Origin: Ecdyonurus torrentis
Taxonomy: Eukaryota; Arthropoda; Insecta; Ephemeroptera; Heptageniidae
Reading direction: 5' to 3'
Length of the DNA stretch: 64,000 nucleotides
NCBI GenBank assembly: GCA_949318235.1
Contig: CASGGR010000026.1
Location: 989,744 to 1,053,743, forward strand
The notes beneath the pieces are model-generated. The model was not told the DNA's origin, did no database searches, and worked only from the letters and a program-made list of their open reading frames with translations. Shown piece by piece: positions 37,959-52,207 of the stretch (position 1 is its first letter; the number at the start of each line of letters is the position of its first letter). The position numbers and the translations under genes were made by a program.

Positions 37959-39541
37959 GTGCTTTCCCATCCTACATTTCAGACTGTGAATACGATTTTT
38001 GATGATATCCCCGAAACTAATAAAGCTACAGGCTTGCGGTTTGAACTTAAATGTAGGACTAACAGACTTGAAAAGAAAAGGTTATTACACCCTTATCGCT
38101 CTTATGCAAACTTTCGCCGTTATAGAGAATCTCAGTGCTTTCTCATCGTACTTTTCACACTGTGAATACGATTTTTGATGATATCTCCGAAACTAATAAA
38201 GCTACAGGCTTGCGGTTTGAACTTAAATGTAGGACTAACAGACTTGCAAAGAAAAGGTAATTACACCTTAATCGCTCCAATGCAAACTTTCGCCGTTATA
38301 GAGAATCTCAGTGCTTTCTTATCGTACTTTTCAGACTGTGAATACGATTTTTGATGATATTTCCGAAACTAATAAAGCTACAGGCTTGCGGTTTGAACTA
38401 AAATGTAGGACTAACAGACTTGCAAAGAAAAGGTTATGACACCTTAATTGATCCAATGCAAACTTTCGCCGTTATAGAGAAACTTAGTGCTTTCTCATCG
38501 TACTTTTCAGACTGTGAATACGATTTTTGATGATATCTCCGAAACTAATAAAGCTACAGGCTTGCGGTTTGAACTTAAATGTAGGACTAACAGACTTGAA
38601 AAGAAAAGGTTATTACACCTTAATCGCTCTAATGCAAACTTTCACCGTTATAGAGAATCTCAGTGCTTTCTCATCGTACTTTTCAGACTGTGAATACGAT
38701 TTTTGATGGTATCTCCGAAACTAATAAAGCTACAGGCTTGCGGTTTGAACTTGAATGTAGGACTAACAGACTTGCAAAGAAAAGGTAATTACACCTTAAT
38801 CGCTCCAATGCAAACTTTCGCCGTTATAGAGAATCTTAGTGCTTTCTCATCGTACTTTTTAGACTGTGAATACAATTTTTGATAATATTTCCAAACCTAA
38901 TAAAGCTACAGGCTTGCGGTTTGAACTAAAATGTAGGACTACTAGACTTGCAAAGAAAAGGTTATTACACCTTAATCGATCCAATGCAAACTTTCGCCGT
39001 TATAGAGAATCTTAGTGCTTTCTCATCGTACATTTCAGACTGTGAATACGATTTTTGATGATATCTCCGAAACTAATAAAGCTACAGGCTTGCGGTTTGA
39101 ACTTAAATGTAGGACTAACAGACTTGAAAAGAAAAGTTTATTACACCTTAATCGCTCTAATGCAAACTTTCGCCGTTATAGAGAATCTCAGTGCTTTCTC
39201 ATCGTACTTTTCAGACTGTGAATACGATTTTTGATGATATTTTCGAAACTAATAAAGCTACAGGCTTGCGGTTTGAATTTAAATGTAGGACTAACAGACT
39301 TGCAAAGAAAAGGTTATTACACCTTAATCGCTCCAATGCAAACTTTCGCCGTTATAGAGAATCTCAGTGTTTTCTCATCGTACTTTTCAGACTGTGAATA
39401 CGATTTTTGATGATATCTCCGAAACTAATAAACTACAGGCTTGCGGTTTGAACTAAAATGTAGGACTAACAGACTTGCAAAGAAAAGGTTATTACACCTT
39501 AATCGATCCAATGCAAACTTTCGCCGTTATAGAGAATCTTA
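37959..39541. repeat. Core module C10, M1-M9 (1,583 bp)
   Basis: Matches C8 at +9,499 bp, including the AATAAACTACAGG deletion near 39431. Confidence 0.9.
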
Positions 39542-42179
39542 GTGCTTTTTCATCGTACTTTTCAGACTGTGAATACGATTTTTAATGATTTCTCCGAAAC
39601 TAATAAAGCTACAGGCTTGCGGTTTGAACTTAAATGTAGGACTAACAGACTTGCAAATAAAAGGTTATTACACCTTAATTGCTCCAATGCCAACTTTCGC
39701 CGTTATAGAGAATCTCAGTGCTTTCTCATCGTACTTTTCAGACTGTGAATACGATTTTTGATGATATCTCCAAAACTAATAAAGCTACAGGCTCGCGGTT
39801 TGAACTAAAATGTAGGACTAACAGACTTGCAAAGAAAAGGTTATTACACCTTAATCGCTCCAATGCAAACTTTTACCGTTATAGAAAATCTCAGCGCTTT
39901 CTCATCGTAATTTTCAGACTATGAATACGATTTTTGATGATATCTCCGAAACTAATAAATCTACAATCTTGCGGTTTGAACTAAAATGTAGGACTAACAG
40001 ACTTGCAAAGAAAAGGTTATTACACCTTAATCGCTCCAATGCAAACTTTCGCCGTTATAGAGAATCTCATTGCTTTCTCATCATACTTTTCAGACTGTGA
40101 ATACGATTTTTGATAATATCTCCAAAACTAATAAAGCTACAGGCTCGCGGTTTGAACTAAAATGTAGGACTAACAGACTTGCAAAGAAAAGGTTATTACA
40201 CCTTAATCGCTCCAATGCAAACTTTCACCGTTATAGAGAATCTCAGCGCTTTCTCATCGTAATTTTCAGACTGTGATTACGATTTTTGATGATATCTCCA
40301 AAACTAATAAAGCTACAGGCTCGCGATTTGAACTAAAATGTAGGACTAACAGACTTGCAAAGAAAAGGTTATTACACCTTAATCGCTCCAATGCAAACTT
40401 TCACCGTTATAGAGAATCTCAGCGCTTTCTCATCGTAATTTTCAGACTGTGAATACGATTTTTGAAGATATCTCCAAAACTAATAAAGCTACAGGCTTGC
40501 GGTTTGAACTTAAATGTAGGACTAACAGACTTGCAAAGAATAGGTTATTACACCTTAATCCCTCCAATGCAAACTTTCTCCGTTATAGAGAATCTCAGTG
40601 CTTTCTCATCGTACTTTTCAGACTGTGAATACGATTTTTGATGATATTTCCGAATCTAATAAAGCTACAGGCTTGCGGTTTAACTAAAATGTAGGACTAA
40701 CAGACTTGCAAAGAAAAGGTTATTACACCTTAATCGCTCCAATGCAAACTTTCGCCGTTATAGAGAATCTCAGTGCTTTCTCATCGTACTTTTCAGACTG
40801 TGAATACGATTTTTAATGATATCTCCGAAACTAATAAAGCTACAGGCTTGCGGTTTGAACTAAAAGGTAGGACTAACAGACTTGCAAATAAAAGGTTATT
40901 ACACCTTAATCGCTCCAATGCCAACTTTCGCCGTTATAGAGAATCTCAGTGCTTTCTCATCGTACTTTTCAGACTGTAAATACGATTTTTGATGATATCT
41001 CCAAAATTAATAAAGCTACAGGCTCGCGGTTTGAACTAAAATGTAGGACTAACAGACTTGCAAAGAAAAGGTTATTACACCTTAATCGCTCCAATGCAAA
41101 CTTTCACCGTTATAGAGAATCTCAGCGCTTTCTCATCGTTCTTTTCAGACTGTAAATACGATTTTTGATGATATTTCCGAAACTAATAAAGCTATAGGCT
41201 TGCGGTTTGAACTAAAATGTAGGACTAACAGACTTGCAAAGAAAAGGTTATTACACCTTAATCGATCCAATGCAAACTTTCGCCGTTATAGAGAATCTTA
41301 GTGCTTTCTCATCGTACTTTTCAGACTGTGAATACGATTTTTAATGATATCTCTGAAACTAATAAAGCTACAGGCTTGCGGTTTGAACTAAAATGTAGGA
41401 CTAACAGAATTGCAAATAAAGGTTATTACACCTTAATCGCTCCAATGCCAACTTTCGCTGTTATAGAGAATCTCAGTGCTTTCTCATCGTACTTTTCAGA
41501 CTGTGAATACGATTTTTTATGATATCTCCAAAACTAATAAAGCTACAGGCTCGCGGTTTGAACTAAAATGTAGGACTAACAGACTTGCAAAGAAAAGGTT
41601 ATTACACCTTAATCGCTCCAATGCAAACTTTCACAATTATAGAGAATCTCAGCGCTTTCTCATCGTTCTTTTCAGAATGTGAATACGATTTTTGATGATA
41701 TTTCCGAAACTAATAAAGCTACAGGCTTGCGGTTTAAACTAAAATGTAGGACTAACAGACTTGCAAAGAAAAGGTTATTACACCTTAATCGATCCAATGC
41801 AAACTTTCGCCGTTATAGAGAATCTTAGTGCTTTCTCATCGTACTTTTCAGACTGTGAATACGATTTTTAATGATATCTCCGAAACTAATAAAGCTACAG
41901 GCTTGCGGTTTAAACTAAAATGTAGGACTAACAGACTTGCAAATAAAAGGTTATTACACCTTAATCGCTCCAATGCCAACTTTCGCTGTTATAGAGAATC
42001 TCAGTGCTTTCTCATCGTACTTTTCAGACTGTGAATACGATTTTTTATGATATCTCCAAAACTAATAAAGCTACAGGCTTGCAGTTTGAACTTAAATATA
42101 GGACTAACAGACTTGCAAAGAAAAGGTAATTACACCTTAAACGCTCCAATGCAAACTTTCGCCGTTATAGAGAATCTCA

Positions 42180-43763
42180 GTGCTTTCCCATCCTACATTT
42201 CAGACTGTGAATACGATTTTTGATGATATCCCCGAAACTAATAAAGCTACAGGCTTGCGGTTTGAACTTAAATGTAGGACTAACAGACTTGAAAAGAAAA
42301 GGTTATTACACCCTTATCGCTCTTATGCAAACTTTCGCCGTTATAGAGAATCTCAGTGCTTTCTCATCGTACTTTTCACACTGTGAATACGATTTTTGAT
42401 GATATCTCCGAAACTAATAAAGCTACAGGCTTGCGGTTTGAACTTAAATGTAGGACTAACAGACTTGCAAAGAAAAGGTAATTACACCTTAATCGCTCCA
42501 ATGCAAACTTTCGCCGTTATAGAGAATCTCAGTGCTTTCTTATCGTACTTTTCAGACTGTGAATACGATTTTTGATGATATTTCCGAAACTAATAAAGCT
42601 ACAGGCTTGCGGTTTGAACTAAAATGTAGGACTAACAGACTTGCAAAGAAAAGGTTATGACACCTTAATTGATCCAATGCAAACTTTCGCCGTTATAGAG
42701 AAACTTAGTGCTTTCTCATCGTACTTTTCAGACTGTGAATACGATTTTTGATGATATCTCCGAAACTAATAAAGCTACAGGCTTGCGGTTTGAACTTAAA
42801 TGTAGGACTAACAGACTTGAAAAGAAAAGGTTATTACACCTTAATCGCTCTAATGCAAACTTTCACCGTTATAGAGAATCTCAGTGCTTTCTCATCGTAC
42901 TTTTCAGACTGTGAATACGATTTTTGATGGTATCTCCGAAACTAATAAAGCTACAGGCTTGCGGTTTGAACTTGAATGTAGGACTAACAGACTTGCAAAG
43001 AAAAGGTAATTACACCTTAATCGCTCCAATGCAAACTTTCGCCGTTATAGAGAATCTTAGTGCTTTCTCATCGTACTTTTTAGACTGTGAATACAATTTT
43101 TGATAATATTTCCAAACCTAATAAAGCTACAGGCTTGCGGTTTGAACTAAAATGTAGGACTACTAGACTTGCAAAGAAAAGGTTATTACACCTTAATCGA
43201 TCCAATGCAAACTTTCGCCGTTATAGAGAATCTTAGTGCTTTCTCATCGTACATTTCAGACTGTGAATACGATTTTTGATGATATCTCCGAAACTAATAA
43301 AGCTACAGGCTTGCGGTTTGAACTTAAATGTAGGACTAACAGACTTGAAAAGAAAAGTTTATTACACCTTAATCGCTCTAATGCAAACTTTCGCCGTTAT
43401 AGAGAATCTCAGTGCTTTCTCATCGTACTTTTCAGACTGTGAATACGATTTTTGATGATATTTTCGAAACTAATAAAGCTACAGGCTTGCGGTTTGAATT
43501 TAAATGTAGGACTAACAGACTTGCAAAGAAAAGGTTATTACACCTTAATCGCTCCAATGCAAACTTTCGCCGTTATAGAGAATCTCAGTGTTTTCTCATC
43601 GTACTTTTCAGACTGTGAATACGATTTTTGATGATATCTCCGAAACTAATAAAGCTACAGGCTTGCGGTTTGAACTAAAATGTAGGACTAACAGACTTGC
43701 AAAGAAAAGGTTATTACACCTTAATCGATCCAATGCAAACTTTCGCCGTTATAGAGAATCTTA
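42180..43763. repeat. Core module C11, M1-M9 (1,584 bp)
   Basis: Matches C9 at +9,499 bp and lacks the M9 deletion, as expected if the 54-mer was duplicated as a whole. Confidence 0.9.
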
Positions 43764-46700
43764 GTGCTTTTTCATCGTACTTTTCAGACTGTGAATACGA
43801 TTTTTAATGATATCTCCGAAACTAATAAAGCTACAGGCTTGCGGTTTGAACTTAAATGTAGGACTAACAGACTTGCAAATAAAAGGTTATTACACCTTAA
43901 TTGCTCCAATGCCAACTTTCGCCGTTATAGAGAATCTCAGTGCTTTCTCATCGTACTTTTCAGACTGTGAATACGATTTTTGATGATATCTCCAAAACTA
44001 ATAAAGCTACAGGCTCGCGGTTTGAACTAAAATGTAGGACTAACAGACTTGCAAAGAAAAGGTTATTACACCTTAATCGCTCCAATGCAAACTTTAACCG
44101 TTATAGAAAATCTCAGCGCTTTCTCATCGTAATTTTCAGACTATGAATACGATTTTTGATGATATCTCCGAAACTAATAAATCTACAATCTTGCGGTTTG
44201 AACTAAAATGTAGGACTAACAGACTTGCAAAGAAAAGGTTATTACACCTTAATCGCTCCAATGCAAACTTTCGCCGTTATAGAGAATCTCATTGCTTTCT
44301 CATCATACTTTTCAGACTGTGAATACGATTTTTGATAATATCTCCAAAACTAATAAAGCTACAGGCTCGCGGTTTGAACTAAAATGTAGGACTAACAGAC
44401 TTGCAAAGAAAAGGTTATTACACCTTAATCGCTCCAATGCAAACTTTCACCGTTATAGAGAATCTCAGCGCTTTCTCATCGTAATTTTCAGACTGTGATT
44501 ACGATTTTTGATGATATCTCCAAAACTAATAAAGCTACAGGCTCGCGATTTGAACTAAAATGTAGGACTAACAGACTTGCAAAGAAAAGGTTATTACACC
44601 TTAATCGCTCCAATGCAAACTTTCACCGTTATAGAGAATCTCAGCGCTTTCTCATCGTAATTTTCAGACTGTGAATACGATTTTTGAAGATATCTCCAAA
44701 ACTAATAAAGCTACAGGCTTGCGGTTTGAACTTAAATGTAGGACTAACAGACTTGCAAAGAATAGGTTATTACACCTTAATCCCTCCAATGCAAACTTTC
44801 TCCGTTATAGAGAATCTCAGTGCTTTCTCATCGTACTTTTCAGACTGTGAATACGATTTTTGATGATATTTCCGAATCTAATAAAGCTACAGGCTTGCGG
44901 TTTAAACTAAAATGTAGGACTAACAGACTTGCAAAGAAAAGGTTATTACACCTTAATCGCTCCAATGCAAACTTTCGCCGTTATAGAGAATCTCAGTGCT
45001 TTCTCATCGTACTTTTCAGACTGTGAATACGATTTTTAATGATATCTCCGAAACTAATAAAGCTACAGGCTTGCGGTTTGAACTAAAAGGTAGGACTAAC
45101 AGACTTGCAAATAAAAGGTTATTACACCTTAATCGCTCCAATGCCAACTTTCGCCGTTATAGAGAATCTCAGTGCTTTCTCATCGTACTTTTCAGACTGT
45201 AAATACGATTTTTGATGATATCTCCAAAATTAATAAAGCTACAGGCTCGCGGTTTGAACTAAAATGTAGGACTAACAGACTTGCAAAGAAAAGGTTATTA
45301 CACCTTAATCGCTCCAATGCAAACTTTCACCGTTATAGAGAATCTCAGCGCTTTCTCATCGTTCTTTTCAGACTGTGAATACGATTTTTGATGATATTTC
45401 CGAAACTAATAAAGCTATAGGCTTGCGGTTTGAACTAAAATGTAGGACTAACAGACTTGCAAAGAAAAGGTTATTACACCTTAATCGATCCAATGCAAAC
45501 TTTCGCCGTTATAGAGAATCTTAGTGCTTTCTCATCGTACTTTTCAGACTGTGAATACGATTTTTAATGATATCTCTGAAACTAATAAAGCTACAGGCTT
45601 GCGGTTTGAACTAAAATGTAGGACTAACAGAATTGCAAATAAAGGTTATTACACCTTAATCGCTCCAATGCCAACTTTCGCTGTTATAGAGAATCTCAGT
45701 GCTTTCTCATCGTACTTTTCAGACTGTGAATACGATTTTTTATGATATCTCCAAAACTAATAAAGCTACAGGCTCGCGGTTTGAACTAAAATGTAGGACT
45801 AACAGACTTGCAAAGAAAAGGTTATTACACCTTAATCTCTCCAATGCAAACTTTCACAATTATAGAGAATCTCAGCGCTTTCTCATCGTTCTTTTCAGAA
45901 TGTGAATACGATTTTTGATGATATTTCCGAAACTAATAAAGCTACAGGCTTGCGGTTTAAACTAAAATGTAGGACTAACAGACTTGCAAAGAAAAGGTTA
46001 TTACACCTTAATCGATCCAATGCAAACTTTCGCCGTTATAGAGAATCTTAGTGCTTTCTCATCGTACTTTTCAGACTGTGAATACGATTTTTAATGATAT
46101 CTCCGAAACTAATAAAGCTACAGGCTTGCGGTTTGAACTAAAATGTAGGACTAACAGACTTGCAAATAAAAGGTTATTACACCTTAATCGCTCCAATGCC
46201 AACTTTCGCTGTTATAGAGAATCTCAGTGCTTTCTCATCGTACTTTTCAGACTGTGAATACGATTTTTTATGATATCTCCAAAACTAATAAAGCTACAGG
46301 CTCGCGGTTTGAACTAAAATTTAGGACTAACAGACTTGCAAAGAAAAGGTTATTACACCTTAATCGCTCCAATGCAAACTTTCACCGTTATAGAGAATCT
46401 CAGCGCTTTCTTATCGTAATTTTCAGACTGTGAGTACGATTTTTGATGATATCTCCGAAACTAATAAATCTACAATCTTGCGGTTTGAACTAAATTGTAG
46501 GACTAACAGACTTGCAAAAAAAAGTTATTACACCTCAATCGCTCCAATGCAAAGTGTCGCCGTTATAGAGAATCTCAGTGCTTTCCCATCGTACTTTTCA
46601 GACTGTGAATACGATTTTTTATGATATCTCCGAAACTAATAAAGCTACAAACTTGCGGTTTGAACTTAAATGTAGGACTAACAGACATGCAAAGAATAGG

Positions 46701-48589
46701 TTATTACACCTTAATCCCTCCAATGCAAACTTTCTCCGTTATAGAGAATCTCATTGGTTTCTCATCGTACTTTTCAGACTGTGAATACGATTTTTAATGA
46801 TATTTCCGAAACTAATAAAGCTACAGGCTTGCGGTTTAAACTTTAATGTAAGACTAACAGACTTGCAAATAAAAGGTTATTACACCTGAATCGCTCCAAT
46901 GCAAACTTTCACCGTTATAGAGAATCTCAGCGCTTTCTCATCGTAATTTTCAGACTGTGAATACGATTTTTGAAGATATCTCCGAAACTAATAAATCTAC
47001 AATCTTGCGGTTTGAACTAAAATGTAGGACTAACAGACTTGCAAAGAAAAGGTTATTACACCTTAATCGCTCCAATGCAAACTTTCGCCGTTATAGAGAA
47101 TCTCAGTGCTTTCCCATCGTACTTTTCAGACTGTAAATACGATTTTTGATAATATCTCCGAAACTAATAAAAATACAGGCTTGCGGTTTGAACTTAAATG
47201 TAGGACTAACAGACATGCAAAGAATAGGTTATTACACCTTAATCCCTCCAATGCAAACTTTCTCCGTTATAGAGAATCTCATTGCTTTCTCATCGTACTT
47301 TTCAGACTGTGAATACGATTTTTAATGATATTTCCGAAACTAATAAAGCTACAGGCTTGCGGTTTAAACTAAAATGTAGGACTAAAAGACTTGCAAAGAA
47401 AAGGTTATTACACCTTAATCGCTCCAATGCAAACTTTCACCGTTATAGAGAATCTCAGCGCTTTCTCATCGTAATTTTTAGACTGTGAATACGATTTTTA
47501 ATGATATCTCCGAAACTAATAAATCTACAATCTTGCGGTTTGAACTAAATTGTAGGACTAACAGACTTGCAAAAAAAAGTTATTACACCTTAATCGCTCC
47601 AATGCAAACTTTCGCCGTTATAGAGAATCTCAGTGCTTTCCAATCGTACTTTTCAGACTGTGAATACGATTTTTGATGATATCTCCGAAACTAATAAAGC
47701 TACAAACCTGCGGTTTAAACTTAAATGTAGGACTAACAGACATGCAAAGAATAGGTTATTACACCTTAATCCCTCCAATGCAAACTTTCTCCGTTATAGA
47801 GAATCTCATTGCTTTCTCATAGTACTTTTCAGACTGTGAATACGATTTTTGAAGATATCTCCGAAACTAATAAATCTACAATCTTGCGGTTTGAACTAAA
47901 ATGTAGGACTAACAGACTTGCAAAGAAAAGGTTATTACACCTTAATCGCTCCAATGCTAACTTTCACCGTTATAGAGAATCTCAGCGCTTTCTCATCGTA
48001 ATTTTCAGACTGTGAATACGATTTTTAATGATATTTCCGAAACTAATAAAGCTACAGGCTTGCGGTTTAAACTAAAATGTAGGACTAATAGACTTGCAAA
48101 GAAAAGGTTATTACACCTTAATCGCTCCAATGCAAACTTTTGCCGTTATAGATAATCTCAGTGCTTTCTCATCGTACTTTTCAGACTGTGAATACGATTT
48201 TTAATGATATCTCCGAAACTAATAAAGCTACAGGCTTGCAGTTTGAACTTAAATGTAGGACTAACAGACTTGCAAAGAAAAGGTAATTACACCTTAATCG
48301 CTCCAATGCAAACTTTCGCCGTTATAGAGAATCTCAGTGCTTTCTCATCGTACTTTTCAGACTGTGAATACGATTTTTGATGATATCTCCAAAACTAATA
48401 AAGCTACAGGCTCGCGGTTTGAACTAAAATGTAGGACTAACAGACTTGCAAAGAAAAGGTTATTACACCTTAATCGCTCCAATGCAAACTTTTACCGTTA
48501 TAGAAAATCTCAGCGCTTTCTCATCGTAATTTTCAGACTGTGAATACGATTTTTGATGATATCTCCGAAACTAATAAATCTACAATCTT

Positions 48590-51500
48590 GCGGTTTGAAC
48601 TAAAATGTAGGACTAACAGACTTGCAAAGAAAAGGTTATTACACCTTAAACGCTCCAATGCAAACTTTCGCCGTTATAGAGAATCTCAGTGCTTTCCCAT
48701 CCTACATTTCAGACTGTGAATACGATTTTTGATGATATCCCCGAAACTAATAAAGCTACAGGCTTGCGGTTTGAACTTAAATGTAGGACTAACAGACTTG
48801 AAAAGAAAAGGTTATTACACCCTTATCGCTCTAATGCAAACTTTCGCCGTTATAGAGAATCTCAGTGCTTTCTCATCGTACTTTTCACACTGTGAATACG
48901 ATTTTTGATGATATCTCCGAAACTAATAAAGCTACAGGCTTGCGGTTTGAACTTAAATGTAGGACTAACAGACTTGCAAAGAAAAGGTAATTACACCTTA
49001 ATCGCTCCAATGCAAACTTTCGCCGTTATAGAGAATCTCAGTGCTTTCTTATCGTACTTTTCAGACTGTGAATACGATTTTTGATGATATTTCCGAAACT
49101 AATAAAGCTACAGGCTTGCGGTTTGAACTAAAATGTAGGACTAACAGACTTGCAAAGAAAAGGTTATGACACCTTAATCGATCCAATGCAAACTTTCGCC
49201 GTTATAGAGAAACTTAGTGCTTTCTCATCGTACTTTTCAGACTGTGAATACGATTTTTGATGATAGCTCCGAAACTAATAAAGCTACAGGCTTGCGGTTT
49301 GAACTTAAATGTAGGAATAACAGACTTGAAAAGAAAAGGTTATTACACCTTAATCGCTCTAATGCAAACTTTCACCGTTATAGAGAATCTCAGTGCTTTC
49401 TCATCGTACTTTTCAGACTGTGAATACGATTTTTGATGGTATCTCCGAAACTAATAAAGCTACAGGCTTGCGGTTTGAACATGAATGTAGGACTAACAGA
49501 CTTGCAAAGAAAAGGTAATTACACCTTAATCGTTCCAATGCAAACTTTCGCCGTTATAGAGAATCTCAGTGCTTTCTCATCGTACTTTTTAGACTGTGAA
49601 TACAATTTTTGATAATATTTCCAAACCTAATAAAGCTACAGGCTTGCGGTTTGAACTAAAATGTAGGACTACTAGACTTGCAAAGAAAATGTTATTACAC
49701 CTTAATCGATCCAATGCAAACTTTCGCCGTTATAGAGAATCTTAGTGCTTTCTCATCGTACATTTCAGACTGTGAATACGATTTTTAATGATATCTCCGA
49801 AAATAATAAACCTACAGGCTTGCGGTTTAAACTTAAATGTAGGACTAACAGACTTGAAAAGAAAAGTTTATTACACCTTAATCGCTCTAATGCAAACTTT
49901 CGCCGTTATAGAGAATCTCAGTGCTTTCTCATCGTACTTTTCAGACTGTGAATACGATTTTTGATGATTTCCCGAAACTAATAAAGCAACAGGCTTGCGG
50001 TTTGAATTTAAATGTAGGACTAACAGACTTGCAAAGAAAAGGTTATTACACCTTAATCGCTCCAATGCAAACTTTCGCCGTTATAGAGAATCTCAGTGTT
50101 TTCTCATCGTACTTTTCAGACTGTGAATACGATTTTTGATGATATCTCCGAAACTAATAAAGCTACAGGCTTGCGGTTTGAACTAAAATGTAGGACTAAC
50201 AGACTTGCAAAGAAAAGGTTATTACACCTTAATCGATCCAATGCAAACTTTCGCCGTTATAGAGAATCTTAGTGCTTTCTCATCGTACTTTTCAGACTGT
50301 GAATACGATTTTTAATGATATCTCCGAAACTAATAAAGCTACAGGCTTGCGGTTTGAACTTAAATGTAGGACTAACAGACTTGCAAATAAAAGGTTATTA
50401 CACCTTAATTGCTCCAATGCCAACTTTCGCCGTTATAGAGAATCTCAGTGCTTTCTCATCGTACTTTTCAGACTGTGAATACGATTTTTGATGATATCTC
50501 CAAAACTAATAAAGCTACAGGCTCGCGGTTTGAACTAAAATGTAGGACTAACAGACTTGCAAAGAAAAGGTTATTACACCTTAAACGCTCCAATGCAAAC
50601 TTTCGCCGTTATAGAGAATCTCAGTGCTTTCCCATCCTACATTTCAGACTGTGAATACGATTTTTGATGATATCCCCGAAACTAATAAAGCTACAGGCTT
50701 GCGGTTTGAACTTAAATGTAGGACTAACAGACTTGAAAAGAAAAGGTTATTACACCCTTATCGCTCTAATGCAAACTTTCGCCGTTATAGAGAATCTCAG
50801 TGCTTTCTCATCGTACTTTTCACACTGTGAATACGATTTTTGATGATATCTCCGAAACTAATAAAGCTACAGGCTTGCGGTTTGAACTTAAATGTAGGAC
50901 TAACAGACTTGCAAAGAAAAGGTAATTACACCTTAATCGCTCCAATGCAAACTTTCGCCGTTATAGAGAATCTCAGTGCTTTCTTATCGTACTTTTCAGA
51001 CTGTGAATACGATTTTTGATGATATTTCCGAAACTAATAAAGCTACAGGCTTGCGGTTTGAACTAAAATGTAGGACTAACAGACTTGCAAAGAAAAGGTT
51101 ATGACACCTTAATCGATCCAATGCAAACTTTCGCCGTTATAGAGAAACTTAGTGCTTTCTCATCGTACTTTTCAGACTGTGAATACGATTTTTGATGATA
51201 GCTCCGAAACTAATAAAGCTACAGGCTTGCGGTTTGAACTTAAATGTAGGAATAACAGACTTGAAAAGAAAAGGTTATTACACCTTAATCGCTCTAATGC
51301 AAACTTTCACCGTTATAGAGAATCTCAGTGCTTTCTCATCGTACTTTTCAGACTGTGAATACGATTTTTGATGGTATCTCCGAAACTAATAAAGCTACAG
51401 GCTTGCGGTTTGAACATGAATGTAGGACTAACAGACTTGCAAAGAAAAGGTAATTACACCTTAATCGCTCCAATGCAAACTTTCGCCGTTATAGAGAATC

Positions 51501-51760
51501 TCAGTGCTTTCTCATCGTACTTTTTAGACTGTGAATACAATTTTTGATAATATTTCCAAACCTAATAAAGCTACAGGCTTGCGGTTTGAACTAAAATGTA
51601 GGACTACTAGACTTGCAAAGAAAAGGTTATTACACCTTAATCGATCCAATGCAAACTTTCGCCGTTATAGAGAATCTTAGTGCTTTCTCATCGTACATTT
51701 CAGACTGTGAATACGATTTTTAATGATATCTCCGAAAATAATAAACCTACAGGCTTGCGG
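48590..51760. repeat. 11-monomer-spaced (1,935-bp) repeat
   Basis: Bases from about 48590 match those from 50525 onward, up to about 49825 and 51760. Pairs include GATAGCTCC, TAGGAATAACAG, GAACATGAATG (49478 and 51413), CTACTAGAC and GAAAATAATAAACC. The net minus 1 bp comes from GATGATTTCCCG near 49965. Left-copy private changes are ATCGTTCC near 49522 and AAAATGTTATT near 49688. At the right end the second copy switches to a CACCCTTAT tail, giving a chimeric M7/M1 monomer at 51680-51855. Confidence 0.88.
48689..50271. repeat. Core module C12, M1-M9 (1,583 bp)
   Basis: M4 at 49217 has GATAGCTCC and TAGGAATAACAG, a form seen in all later cores. M5 has GAACATGAATG. M7 has GATTTTTAATG and GAAAATAATAAACC. 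M8 at 49921 has GATGATTTCCCG (1 bp short). C12 is 37 units after C11, the widest core spacing in the window. Confidence 0.9.
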
Positions 51761-52207
51761 TTTGAACTTAAATGTAGGACTAACAGACTTGAAAAGAAAA
51801 GGTTATTACACCCTTATCGCTCTAATGCAAACTTTCGCCGTTATAGAGAATCTCAGTGCTTTCTCATCGTACTTTTCAGACTGTGAATACGATTTTTGAT
51901 GATATCTCCGAAACTAATAAAGCTACAGGCTTGCGGTTTGAATTTAAATGTAGGACTAACAGACTTGCAAAGAAAAGGTTATTACACCTTAATCGCTCCA
52001 ATGCAAACTTTCGCCGTTATAGAGAATCTCAGTGTTTTCTCATCGTACTTTTCAGACTGTGAATACGATTTTTGATGATATCTCCAAAACTAATAAAGCT
52101 ACAGGCTTGCGGTTTGAACTAAAATGTAGGACTAACAGACTTGCAAAGAAAAGGTTAGTACACCTTAATCGATCCAATGCAAACTTTCGCCGTTATAGAG
52201 AATCTTA
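50624..52207. repeat. Core module C13, M1-M9 (1,584 bp)
   Basis: M4, M5 and M6 match C12. M7 at 51680 is a hybrid with an M1-type tail (GAAAAGAAAAGG, CACCCTTAT). M9 has CTCCAAAAC near 52082 and GGTTAGTACACC near 52153. Confidence 0.9.

Larger units (their letters stand above)
37840..46283. repeat. 24-monomer (about 4,222-bp) tandem pair inside copy 2 of the 54-mer
   Basis: Sub-copies are about 37840-42060 and 42061-46283. The left one carries AATAAACTACAGG near 39431 and GGTTTAACTAAAATG near 40681. The right one carries CTTTAACCG near 44094 and ATCTCTCC near 45836. This reproduces the asymmetry in the first 54-mer copy and confirms that the 24-monomer duplication came first. Confidence 0.93.
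37800..47298. repeat. 9,499-bp (54-monomer) higher-order unit, copy 2
   Basis: I found no difference from copy 1 in the places compared, including its 1-bp indels. The right limit is defined by divergence at 47324, where GATTTTTAATG replaces GATTTTTGATGG. Because the junction preserves monomer register, an unequal exchange or template switch between homologous monomer positions is the simplest explanation. The two copies are the largest and least diverged repeat in the window. An assembly duplication cannot be excluded from sequence alone. Confidence 0.95.

Noticed and set aside
49871..50065. A 64-codon open frame on the minus strand
   Set aside because: It exists only because a 1-bp deletion (GATGATTTCCCG near 49965) joins two frames in one monomer. 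No equivalent is open in sister units, so it is chance.
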